A DNA stretch of 64,000 nucleotides from GCA-2687515 sp002687515 (GTDB lineage Bacteria > Pseudomonadota > Alphaproteobacteria > Rhodospirillales > UBA2165). This document shows positions 46,491-54,326 of this stretch, one piece after another. Below the pieces are notes generated by a model that did not search any database, was not told the DNA's origin, and saw nothing but the letters and a program-made list of their open reading frames with translations. The stretch spans positions 1 to 64,000 of the forward strand of contig JASLNU010000074.1 of the NCBI GenBank assembly GCA_030745835.1. Reading direction: 5' to 3'. The position numbers and the translations under genes are program-made. How positions within the stretch are numbered: position 1 is the first letter of the stretch; each line of letters opens with the position of its first letter.

Positions 46491-47756
46491 TTGAGCCAGT
46501 TCTTGAGTAACGAGCCCGTCCGGCTAACCTTGGATAACCCGCCAAGCAGCGAAGGCAGGTATAGCGATATCGGTGAAGCGCATCGTGATGACGATGAAAT
46601 CTGCGGTATTGAAATTCTCGACAATTTCGAGCGCTTTAATCAAGCCAACGATATATATACGCGGGGCCAGTGGGATTCCCGGATCAGATCGGAGAAAGTT
46701 CTCAATTGGTTTAGGGGGATGTATACGCCCGGCATCGGGGTAAAAAGGAGCGAAGGTTATTCGGCCCGGGACTTTGCCTTGAGGAACGCCGGCTGGATGG
46801 CGACGAACCTGATCATCCAGCGCAGCCGTCATGCCGACCGAACCGACGGCTTCCTCGATTACATCGAGGAATTCTGCCCGCCCAGTCCGGAAAAAATAGA
46901 AATCGAATCGGTCCGGCGGATGACGGCTGAAATCAAACATGTCTGCCGTAGCTTTGGCGCCAGCGAGGTTGGTATTACCGCCTATGATCCGAGATGGCAT
47001 TACACCAAGAATTTCTCTGCCAAAACCCTGGCCGAGAAGGATTACGGGATTCCCGACGATTTGCCGAACGTGATCGTCGTCTTGACCGAAATGGATCATG
47101 ACGCCATCCGCACGTACCCTTCGGCAACCGCCGGGATGGCGACCGGCACCGGCTATTCGCATGATTGCGCGATGACCCTGTCGATTGCCACTTTTATCCA
47201 GAACATGGGGTACCGGGCGGTGGCGACGGTAAACGATACCTCTCAAGGTATTCCATATGCCATGCAGGCCGGACTGGGGGAATACGGGCGCAGCGGTCTG
47301 CTGATCAATCCTAAATTCGGGCCGCGCATGAGGATCGGGCGTATTCATACCGATTTGCCGCTTAATCATGACAAACCCATTCGATTTGGCGTGCGCGAAT
47401 TTTGCGAGATTTGCCGCCGCTGCTCCGATGGCTGTCCGCCGAAGGCGGTCCCGGCCGGGCCACCACAGGAAGAAATCATCAATCAGTCGAATATCGTCGG
47501 CATCCGAAAATGGACCGTCGATGCGGAGAAATGTTTCAAATTCTGGGTTAATCAAGGAACCGAATGCGGCATTTGCATGCGCGACTGTCCCTACAACAAG
47601 GACCCGGGCAGCCGGCTGATCCGACTGTACCATCGGGTGTGGTTGAAACTGGCTGCCTCGCCGTTCAGAAAACTGGCCCTGTGGCTGGATATAAAGCTTG
47701 GTTTCGGCGGCCGATTGCGTCCCAACGATTATTGGAAAACCAAATTGCGCAAATAG
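46491..47756 (+). CDS. reductive dehalogenase-like cobalamin/[4Fe-4S] protein, no TAT signal
   Basis: A protein of 421 aa with the RdhA core: a helical domain, the corrinoid-binding region (VCRSFGASEVGITAYDPRW) and then AGLGEYGRSGLLINPKFGPRMRIGRIHTDLPL, a strongly diagnostic stretch. It ends in two [4Fe-4S] motifs: C305, C308, C311, C315-Pro and C348, C359, C362, C366-Pro. Tyr222 in GTGYSHD lies where the catalytic Tyr of RdhAs is expected. There is no twin-arginine signal and no fused reductase domain, so it is cytoplasmic and needs an outside electron donor, unlike both respiratory and the long catabolic RdhAs. The TTG at 46491 has GGAGG 6 bases upstream. Substrate unknown; a halogenated aromatic is suggested by the lig genes downstream. 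Confidence 0.82.
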   Translation: MSQFLSNEPVRLTLDNPPSSEGRYSDIGEAHRDDDEICGIEILDNFERFNQANDIYTRGQWDSRIRSEKVLNWFRGMYTPGIGVKRSEGYSARDFALRNAGWMATNLIIQRSRHADRTDGFLDYIEEFCPPSPEKIEIESVRRMTAEIKHVCRSFGASEVGITAYDPRWHYTKNFSAKTLAEKDYGIPDDLPNVIVVLTEMDHDAIRTYPSATAGMATGTGYSHDCAMTLSIATFIQNMGYRAVATVNDTSQGIPYAMQAGLGEYGRSGLLINPKFGPRMRIGRIHTDLPLNHDKPIRFGVREFCEICRRCSDGCPPKAVPAGPPQEEIINQSNIVGIRKWTVDAEKCFKFWVNQGTECGICMRDCPYNKDPGSRLIRLYHRVWLKLAASPFRKLALWLDIKLGFGGRLRPNDYWKTKLRK

Positions 47757-47782
47757 CGGTCGGCCGGCCTAAAGGGGGGGAG

Positions 47783-49327
47783 ATGGATAAGCGCACACTT
47801 GGCCAGGTTCTAGCGGCCAATATTGCCCATCATGGAAACCGCGCGGCGATGATCGACGGTCAGAGCCGCTCGACCTACAGCGAATTTGGCGCACGGATAT
47901 TCAAGTTGGCCAAGGTGCTGGCCGATCTCGGCCTGTCGCGCGGCGACCGCTTCGCGATTTTTGCAAAAAACGGCAGGTCATTCGAGGAATTGCGCTGGGC
48001 CGGATTTGTCAGCGGCATTGTTCCGGTGGCGGTCAACTGGCGGCTGGCCCCGCCTGAAATCGAGCATGTGCTTAATGATTCCGCCTGCGACATAGTTTTT
48101 CTTGATGAAGACTATATGGATGTCTTTGAGCATCCGGATTTACGCAAATGGCAAGACGGGTTGCAGCAAATCGGGGCGCATTTGGAGGCGCGCATAGTCA
48201 AGGCCGAGGCAACTGGAGCTCCCGCTCAAGACGGCGGCATCGACCCCGATGATGACGCCATGTTGTTTTACACAGGGGGCACGACCGGGCGCAGCAAGGG
48301 GGTCCGATTGAGCCACTGGAATATCATTTCATGCGGCCTCGCTTTTGGCCTCGGCCTCGGCGCCAGGCCCGACGATGTTTTTCTCCATGTCGCGCCGATG
48401 TTTCATTCCGCCGACCTGCTGGCGACCGGCTGGTTTCTCAATGGCGCCGCGCATTGCTACCTGCCCGCCTTTTCGCCGGCCGGGGTTTTGCAGACAATTA
48501 CCGAAAACCAGGCGAGCGTCACGGTGATGGTGCCGGCCATGCTGATGGCGGTTATCGGCTGGCCCGGCCTGGCCGACGCCGACACCTCGTCCTTGAAAAC
48601 TCTGATTTATGGTGCATCGCCGATGGCTTTTGAATGGGTCGAGCGGGTGGCCGCCGCTTTCCCGGATGCCGATTTTCTGAATTGTTACGGTTTGACCGAA
48701 GCCGCCCCGGATTTGACAATTTTCGAGGCAAAGGCGTTTCGGGCCGCGATCGAAAGCGGCGACCGCAACGGTATCGTCACGTCGGTCGGAAAGCCCAATA
48801 TGCTGGTCGATTTACGGGTTGTCGGCCCGGACGGCACGGAGGTCGAGCCTGGAGAGGATGGCGAGTTATGGGCGCGCGGCCCGAATATCATGAAAGGCTA
48901 TCTCAATTTGCCCGAAGAAACGGCTTCGGCGGTTTCCGATGATTGGCTGCATACCGGCGATTTGGCCCGGATCGATGGCCAAGGTTATGTATATCTGCTC
49001 GACCGCTTGAAGGATCTGGTCATTACCGGCGGCGAGAACGTCTATTCATCGGAAGTCGAGGCGGCCCTGCACCGCCACACTTCGGTCAGCGAGGCCGCGG
49101 TTATCGGTGTTGCCGATGATCGTCTCGGCGAATCTTTGTTTGCGGTCATCGTTTTGCGCCCGGATGCCGAGGCTACGCCCGAGGAATTAATCAGCCATTG
49201 CCGGAGCCTGATCGGCGGTTTTAAGATTCCCCGGCGCTATGCTTTTGTCGATACACTGCCAAAAAGCGCGCTTGGAAAGGTGTTGAAAGCGGAGCTAAGA
49301 AGCCAATATGCCACGCCGTCGAGGTGA
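47783..49327 (+). CDS. acyl-CoA synthetase (AMP-forming, ANL superfamily)
   Basis: A CoA ligase of 514 aa. Seen: the P-loop YTGGTTGRSKG, the substrate-loop region YGASPMAF and NCYGLTEAAP, the hinge GYVYLLDRLKDLVITGGENVYSSEVE, and the C-terminal catalytic lysine in PKSALGKVLKAELR. The type is that of long/medium-chain or aromatic acid-CoA ligases. The ATG at 47783 has a strong GGGGGGA site before it. It follows the RdhA-like gene by 26 bases, so the two are likely co-transcribed. Confidence 0.92.
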   Translation: MDKRTLGQVLAANIAHHGNRAAMIDGQSRSTYSEFGARIFKLAKVLADLGLSRGDRFAIFAKNGRSFEELRWAGFVSGIVPVAVNWRLAPPEIEHVLNDSACDIVFLDEDYMDVFEHPDLRKWQDGLQQIGAHLEARIVKAEATGAPAQDGGIDPDDDAMLFYTGGTTGRSKGVRLSHWNIISCGLAFGLGLGARPDDVFLHVAPMFHSADLLATGWFLNGAAHCYLPAFSPAGVLQTITENQASVTVMVPAMLMAVIGWPGLADADTSSLKTLIYGASPMAFEWVERVAAAFPDADFLNCYGLTEAAPDLTIFEAKAFRAAIESGDRNGIVTSVGKPNMLVDLRVVGPDGTEVEPGEDGELWARGPNIMKGYLNLPEETASAVSDDWLHTGDLARIDGQGYVYLLDRLKDLVITGGENVYSSEVEAALHRHTSVSEAAVIGVADDRLGESLFAVIVLRPDAEATPEELISHCRSLIGGFKIPRRYAFVDTLPKSALGKVLKAELRSQYATPSR

Positions 49328-49414
49328 CAGGTGCCCAATGATGGTGAAAATTGGGTATCATCACCAAGCATTTGATGATCAACCGGGAATGAAGAATAAA
49401 TAATCAGGGGGGAT

Positions 49415-50548
49415 ATGATGGCGGAAAAGTTAGACGAAATTGGATTGGCGATTATCGGCTGCGGCGTTATCGCGCGGTTTCGTTCACAAATTGCCCGCGA
49501 TTTCCCCGGCGTCAATTGGTTGGGGCTATGCGATCTGCGCGAGGATTTCGGCCGCAAGCTGGCCGACGATGTGAGCGCCGACTATTTCACCACCGACATG
49601 GAAGAACTGGTCAAACGGCCCGAGGTCAACGCGGTGATGGTGATCACCGACGAAAATCGCCACTTTGATCCGGTAAGGGTGGCGATCGAGGCGGGCATCA
49701 AAAAACTGTTGATCGAAAAACCGCTGGCGACCGAGGCCGGCGAATCGGCCCAAATACTCAAAATGATCCAAGATAGCGGCGCCGATGCCTGCGTCGGATA
49801 CACGGTCCGCTTCACCCGCCGCTTCCTGACCGTCAAGGAACGGCTCAAAAAAGGCCAAATCGGCGATGTCCATTCGGTTGTCACCCGGGCCTTCATGAAC
49901 CGCATGGTGCCGATCGCCACCGTCCGAAAAACCAACCAGCGCCATAATCTTACCCCGATGGTGGTTTCCGGAACCCACAGCCTGGATATGTCGCTCTGGT
50001 TCCTGGAAGGTAAGAAGCCGGTTTCCGTTTACGCCCAATCGGTCGATAAAACCCTATCCGACTGGGGCACCAAGGATTCGACCTTCGGCGTCTTCACCAT
50101 GGACGATGGAACGATTTTCAGCATGAACATCTCCTGGGCATTGCCCGAGGTTTGGCCCGGCTCGGTCTATGGCCTCGAGATCGGCATCGTCGGCAGCAAT
50201 GGCGTCATCGATATCGAAGACACCCATCGCGACGTGATCATGGCCAGCAACGAGCCGATCGGCCACGGATACAATCCGGACGGTTATGATCCCGGCATCA
50301 ACCGCTACGTCGATTTTCTCGAGAGCTATCCGCCCGGCAGTTACCTGGATGGCCAGCTATGGGGCGCCAACCGCGACGAGACCCTGTCCTGGTTCACGCG
50401 CATCACCGGCGGCGGCCAATCACCGCATGCAAGCGCCGAGGACGGGCACCGGAACCTGTTGCTGACGATGGCCATGGATCTTTCCGCCCGGACCGGCGAA
50501 GTGGTTAACCTGCCGGACGATTTAAACGAACTCATCGCCCTCTTCTAG
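49415..50548 (+). CDS. Gfo/Idh/MocA family oxidoreductase
   Basis: An NAD(P)-dependent oxidoreductase of 377 aa. The N-terminal Rossmann motif is IIGCGVIAR, then CDLREDFGRKLADDV; the EKP motif in LLIEKPLATEA near residue 98 is the family signature. The C-terminal domain is the typical open beta-sheet (HSLDMSLWFLEG). Substrate unknown; relatives act on sugars, inositols or cyclic ring-fission products. It is a distinct protein from the LigC homologue at 52071 (it is 61 residues longer). An ATG at 49418 is an alternative start. Confidence 0.88.
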   Translation: MMAEKLDEIGLAIIGCGVIARFRSQIARDFPGVNWLGLCDLREDFGRKLADDVSADYFTTDMEELVKRPEVNAVMVITDENRHFDPVRVAIEAGIKKLLIEKPLATEAGESAQILKMIQDSGADACVGYTVRFTRRFLTVKERLKKGQIGDVHSVVTRAFMNRMVPIATVRKTNQRHNLTPMVVSGTHSLDMSLWFLEGKKPVSVYAQSVDKTLSDWGTKDSTFGVFTMDDGTIFSMNISWALPEVWPGSVYGLEIGIVGSNGVIDIEDTHRDVIMASNEPIGHGYNPDGYDPGINRYVDFLESYPPGSYLDGQLWGANRDETLSWFTRITGGGQSPHASAEDGHRNLLLTMAMDLSARTGEVVNLPDDLNELIALF

Positions 50549-50807
50549 GCATGCCATGGATGGGCCGGATTTAATCCAAGGGAGAAGAAGCCGAGCTTGT
50601 GTTGATCCACTGAAGATATTGCCGTTTGCAGCCTGAACCATTACTATCGTTCCAACTTGCGCTGTAATACCTGCAAAGATAAAGTCGTTTCAGCGAAGAT
50701 AGATGGCGGACCGGTAATTTCAACCCCGACCGGCGGCCATTGTTTTCCGATTATTTTTCGGCCGGCGACACCCAGCGGAAATTTTGGAACCATCACGGAG
50801 GCCCGCA

Positions 50808-51203
50808 TTGGCTTTAGATAAACCATACAGCGACATCCCCGGCACCACCATTTTCGACGCCGACATGTTGCGCAAGGGCTACCACCTCAATCAGTTTTGC
50901 ATGTCCTTGATGAAGCCCGAAAACCGGATACGGTTTTATCAAGATGAGCGGGCCTACCTGGATGATTGGAAAATGACCGAGGAACAAAAACAGGCGGTTC
51001 TCGACCGGGATTACAACCAGATGATCTGGCTTGGCGGTAATGTTTATTTCCTGTCGAAACTGTTTTCCAGCGACGGCAAGAGCTTCCAGTACGCGGCGGG
51101 CTCGATGACCGGCATGAGCCAGGAAGAATACGCCGAAATGATGCTCAAAGGCGGCCGTCCGGTCGAAGGCAACCGGTATATCGGAGAAAATAAAAATGGC
51201 TAA
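50808..51203 (+). CDS. ligA: protocatechuate 4,5-dioxygenase, alpha subunit
   Basis: LigA-type small subunit of 131 aa. It has the typical start DKPYSDIPGTTIFDADMLRKGYHLNQFCMSLM and the later LDRDYNQMIWLGGNVYFLSKL, which covers the active site of the beta subunit. I chose the TTG at 50808, with GGAGG 6 bases upstream; an ATG start is absent at a sensible place. It overlaps the beta-subunit gene by 8 bases, which fits equal production of the two subunits. Confidence 0.92.
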   Translation: MALDKPYSDIPGTTIFDADMLRKGYHLNQFCMSLMKPENRIRFYQDERAYLDDWKMTEEQKQAVLDRDYNQMIWLGGNVYFLSKLFSSDGKSFQYAAGSMTGMSQEEYAEMMLKGGRPVEGNRYIGENKNG

Positions 51204-52038
51204 GGTCACTGCCGGGGTCACCACCTCGCATATCCCCGCCGTCGGCGCCGCCATCGATCTTGGCAAAACCAGGGAAGATTATTGGGCGCCGGTGTTCGAT
51301 GGTTACGAGTTTTCCAAGAAATGGATCAGCAACGCCAAGCCCGATGTGATCTTTCTTTGCTACAACGACCACGCGACGGCCTTTGATCTCAAATCCATTC
51401 CCACCTTCGCCATCGGCTGTGCCGAAGATTTTCAGCCCGCCGACGAGGGCTGGGGACCGCGCCCGGTGCCGGCCCTCGAAGGGCATCCGGAACTGGCATC
51501 GCACATCGCCCAATCGGTTATCCAGGCGGAGTTCGACCTCACCGTGGTCAACGAGATGGAGGTGGACCACGGGCTGACGGTGCCCCTGTCGCTGATGTTC
51601 GGCCAGCCGGACGCATGGCCCTGCAAGGTCATTCCGTTCGCGGTCAATGTGGTGGTCTATCCGCCGCCCACCGGCAATCGCTGCTACAATCTGGGCAAGG
51701 CCTTGCGGGCCGCCATCGAGAGTTATGACGAGGATTTGAGCGTCCAGATCTGGGGCACCGGCGGCATGAGCCACCAACTCCAGGGGCCCCGCGCCGGGCT
51801 CATTAACAAGGAATTCGATATGAAATTCCTGGATGGCCTGATCCATGATCCCCAGGCGCTTTCCCAGATGCCCCATATCGACTATGTACGCGAAGCCGGC
51901 TCCGAAGGGATCGAGCTGGTCATGTGGCTGATCATGCGCGGCGCGCTGGATGACGAGGTCGACGTGGTTCACCAGCACTACCATGTGCCCGCATCGAACA
52001 CGGCGCTCGGCCATCTTATTTTGGAAAACCACGCTTAA
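51196..52038 (+). CDS. ligB: protocatechuate 4,5-dioxygenase, beta (catalytic) subunit
   Basis: A class III extradiol ring-cleavage dioxygenase of 280 aa. The non-heme iron ligands correspond to His12 (TSHIP), His59 (NDHATAF) and Glu240 (SEGIEL), and the acid/base His is His193 (GMSHQLQG); positions agree with Sphingobium LigB within two residues. It cleaves protocatechuate next to the hydroxyls to give 4-carboxy-2-hydroxymuconate-6-semialdehyde. CGGAGA before the ATG lies inside the end of ligA. ligC follows 32 bases later. Confidence 0.94.
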   Translation: MAKVTAGVTTSHIPAVGAAIDLGKTREDYWAPVFDGYEFSKKWISNAKPDVIFLCYNDHATAFDLKSIPTFAIGCAEDFQPADEGWGPRPVPALEGHPELASHIAQSVIQAEFDLTVVNEMEVDHGLTVPLSLMFGQPDAWPCKVIPFAVNVVVYPPPTGNRCYNLGKALRAAIESYDEDLSVQIWGTGGMSHQLQGPRAGLINKEFDMKFLDGLIHDPQALSQMPHIDYVREAGSEGIELVMWLIMRGALDDEVDVVHQHYHVPASNTALGHLILENHA

Positions 52039-52070
52039 CGGACAAAACCAATTTTGTTGGAGGAAAAGTA

Positions 52071-53021
52071 ATGAAGATAGCTCTCGCCGGGGCCGGCGCG
52101 TTCGGCCAGAAACACCTGGATGGAATTGCCCGTATCGACGGCCATGAAGTGGTTTCCCTATGTGGACGGCGCCTGGAAGCGACGCGGGAAACCGCCGACA
52201 AGTATGGCGTGCCGCACGTCACCACCGACCTCGCCGAAGCCATCGCCGAGCCCGGCGTCGAGGCCGTCATTCTGGCCACCCCGACCCAAATGCACGCGGA
52301 ACAAGCGATCGCCTGCATGGATGCCGGCAAGCATGTGCAAGTGGAAATCCCTCTGGCCGATAGCTGGGCCGATTCCGAGGCGGTCGACAAAAAGCAAAAA
52401 GAAACCGGCCTGGTCTGCATGGTCGGCCATACCAGGCGCTTCAACCCGTCGCACCAATGGGTGCACAACAAAATTGAAGCCGGCGAGCTTTCCATCCAGC
52501 AGATGGATATCCAGACCTATTTCTTCCGCCGCAAGAACATCAACGCCGCCGGCGGCCCGCGCTCCTGGACCGATCATCTTCTCTGGCACCATGCCGCCCA
52601 TTCGATCGATCTGTTCCGCTATCAATGCGGCGAGGAAATCGTCTTCGCCGAAGCCACCCAAGGCCCGATGCACCCCGAGCTCGGCATCGCCATGGATATG
52701 GCGATCATGCTGCGGACGCAGTCCGGCAAGATCTGCACCCTGTCGCTGTCGTTCAACAATGACGGGCCGATCGGTTCCTTCTTCCGCTATATTTGCGACA
52801 ACGGCACCTACAACGCACTCTATGACGATCTCGAGGACGGCAAGGGCGAAGCCGTCGATGTCTCCAAGGTCGCGGTATCGATGGACGGTATCGAATTGCA
52901 GGACCGCGATTTCTTCGCCGCCATCGAAGGCGGAGCCGAGCCTATTTCCAGTGTCGGCAATGTCCTGCCCTGCTACAAGACCATGCATGATCTCGAAGTG
53001 TCGATGAACAACCAGGGCTGA
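52071..53021 (+). CDS. ligC: 4-carboxy-2-hydroxymuconate semialdehyde hemiacetal dehydrogenase
   Basis: A Gfo/Idh/MocA-type dehydrogenase of 316 aa that matches LigC closely in recalled features: KIALAGAGAFGQKHLDGI, HVQVEIPLADS, VGHTRRFNPSHQWVH, QMDIQTYFFRR, and RSWTDHLLWHHAAHSIDLF. It oxidises the hemiacetal of the ring-fission product to 2-pyrone-4,6-dicarboxylate with NADP+. GGAGGAAA lies before the ATG. The next enzyme, the LigI hydrolase, is not in the window, so the pathway continues elsewhere. Confidence 0.92.
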   Translation: MKIALAGAGAFGQKHLDGIARIDGHEVVSLCGRRLEATRETADKYGVPHVTTDLAEAIAEPGVEAVILATPTQMHAEQAIACMDAGKHVQVEIPLADSWADSEAVDKKQKETGLVCMVGHTRRFNPSHQWVHNKIEAGELSIQQMDIQTYFFRRKNINAAGGPRSWTDHLLWHHAAHSIDLFRYQCGEEIVFAEATQGPMHPELGIAMDMAIMLRTQSGKICTLSLSFNNDGPIGSFFRYICDNGTYNALYDDLEDGKGEAVDVSKVAVSMDGIELQDRDFFAAIEGGAEPISSVGNVLPCYKTMHDLEVSMNNQG

Positions 53022-53161
53022 ATATAAATCAGATCCGGACTGGGCGCTGAATGCGTTCAGGCCGTTGCCGGTATCGGCGCCTGTTTCTTTTTCGGTTTTC
53101 TCGGTTTCCTTTGCGGATTTGGCTTTAAGTTGAATTCGCTCTCGAGCAAGGGAAGCAAACC

Positions 53162-54205
53162 ATGACAGGACATGATGTACATATCGTCGGCAGCGTGCCG
53201 ATGATCGATGCCCGCGCGGCGATGCAGGCGCTGGCCGCGGCCCTCGGCCCCAGGCTGAAACGTATCCCCGATGGCGAGACCGGAGAACGCCACGACTGGA
53301 TAACCTGGCTCGAGCGTGTGTTTGGCGAAAACCGGGCCCTGGAACCGTCGGGGATGCGTTTTCAGGTGCATCCCGGACAGACCCCGCGCACCCGTTACCG
53401 CCTGAAGTCCGGCAAGACGATCAATGACCTGGGTTTCGGCAATCTTTATTACGCTGAGTTTGCCGAGCAATCCTACGCCGTATTTTGCGAGCTGCGCGCC
53501 GAAGGCAAGATCGCCCCCGGCACCCGCTTCCAGGTCGATCTGGTGCCGGCCCACTCGGTGCTGTGGCTGTTCTTGGCCGAAGAGCTGCACATGCCGGCGG
53601 ACCCCATCTACAATGATGCGCTCAAGGGCGAGATCGACAAGATCGTCGCGGCCATTCCGGGTGAGGATTTGGCCATCCAGTTCGACGTCGCCTCGGCCGT
53701 CTTTGCGCGGCTTGAACGCGGCGAGCCGAGCCCCTATGGCGCCACCAGGGACGAGATGCGGGAGACCTTCTCAGGCATCATCGCCGGTCTCGGAAATCAT
53801 CTGCCCGTGGGCGCCGAACTGCTGATCCATTTCTGCTACGGCGACGCCAACCACCGCCATGTGGTCGAGCCCACGGACATGGGCGATATGGTTGGCATGG
53901 CGAATTTGCTCGCCCAAAAAATCACCCGGCCGATCCAGATGTTGCACATGCCGGTGCCGCGCGACCGCGACGACGACCCTTATTTCGCGCCGCTCGGAGA
54001 CCTGCGCTTGCAAAACGAAACCGCGCTTTGTCTCGGTCTGGTCCATTACACCGATGGCATCGAAGGCACCGCGCGCCGCATGGCCACCGCCCGCAAGCAT
54101 GCCGAAAACTTCATGATTGCCACCGAATGCGGGTTTGGCCGAAGGCCCCCCGACACGATTCCCGAATTGCTCCGGATCCACGCCGAAGCCGCCGAGCTAG
54201 AATAG
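53162..54205 (+). CDS. MetE/UroD-like TIM-barrel protein
   Basis: A protein of 347 aa of the uroporphyrinogen decarboxylase/cobalamin-independent methionine synthase superfamily. It starts HIVGSVP and has the DGETGERHDW loop, then FQVDLVPAHSV, LLIHFCYGD and ATECGFGRRP; the His/Cys pair in the last two (HFCYGD and ECGFG) sit where MetE carries its zinc ligands. It lacks the N-terminal half of MetE. It could be a methyltransferase; inside an aromatic-degradation cluster, an O-demethylation role is possible but unproven. Distant relatives in other genomes are annotated only as hypothetical. Confidence 0.65.
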   Translation: MTGHDVHIVGSVPMIDARAAMQALAAALGPRLKRIPDGETGERHDWITWLERVFGENRALEPSGMRFQVHPGQTPRTRYRLKSGKTINDLGFGNLYYAEFAEQSYAVFCELRAEGKIAPGTRFQVDLVPAHSVLWLFLAEELHMPADPIYNDALKGEIDKIVAAIPGEDLAIQFDVASAVFARLERGEPSPYGATRDEMRETFSGIIAGLGNHLPVGAELLIHFCYGDANHRHVVEPTDMGDMVGMANLLAQKITRPIQMLHMPVPRDRDDDPYFAPLGDLRLQNETALCLGLVHYTDGIEGTARRMATARKHAENFMIATECGFGRRPPDTIPELLRIHAEAAELE

Positions 54206-54265
54206 GCTGCAATCCACACGCCGTTCGCATCGCCAAGATCCAACCGATTGCGGATACAAACTAGC

Positions 54266-54316
54266 GCATTAACCGGCCAAATCCGGTCAAATTGATCGGA
54301 TTTCGCCGGTTAATGC
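54266..54316. terminator. long hairpin between convergent genes
   Basis: A 20 bp inverted repeat with one mismatch: 54266-54285 against 54297-54316, beginning GCATTAACCGGC on the left and ending GCCGGTTAATGC on the right, with an 11-base loop. It lies between the MetE-like gene (stop 54205) and the molybdopterin enzyme (stop 54327 on the other strand). No T run is visible; a bidirectional termination or mRNA-protecting role is inferred. Confidence 0.7.
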
Positions 54317-54326
54317 TCTGGGCGGC

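Noticed and set aside
50644..50826. A 60-codon minus-strand frame before ligA.
   Set aside because: It overlaps the ligA start and ribosome site and has no recognisable domain; the gap is better read as the ligA leader.
52120..53007. A plus-strand 295-codon frame overlapping ligC.
   Set aside because: Serine/proline-rich composition typical of a shifted frame; LigC is well supported.
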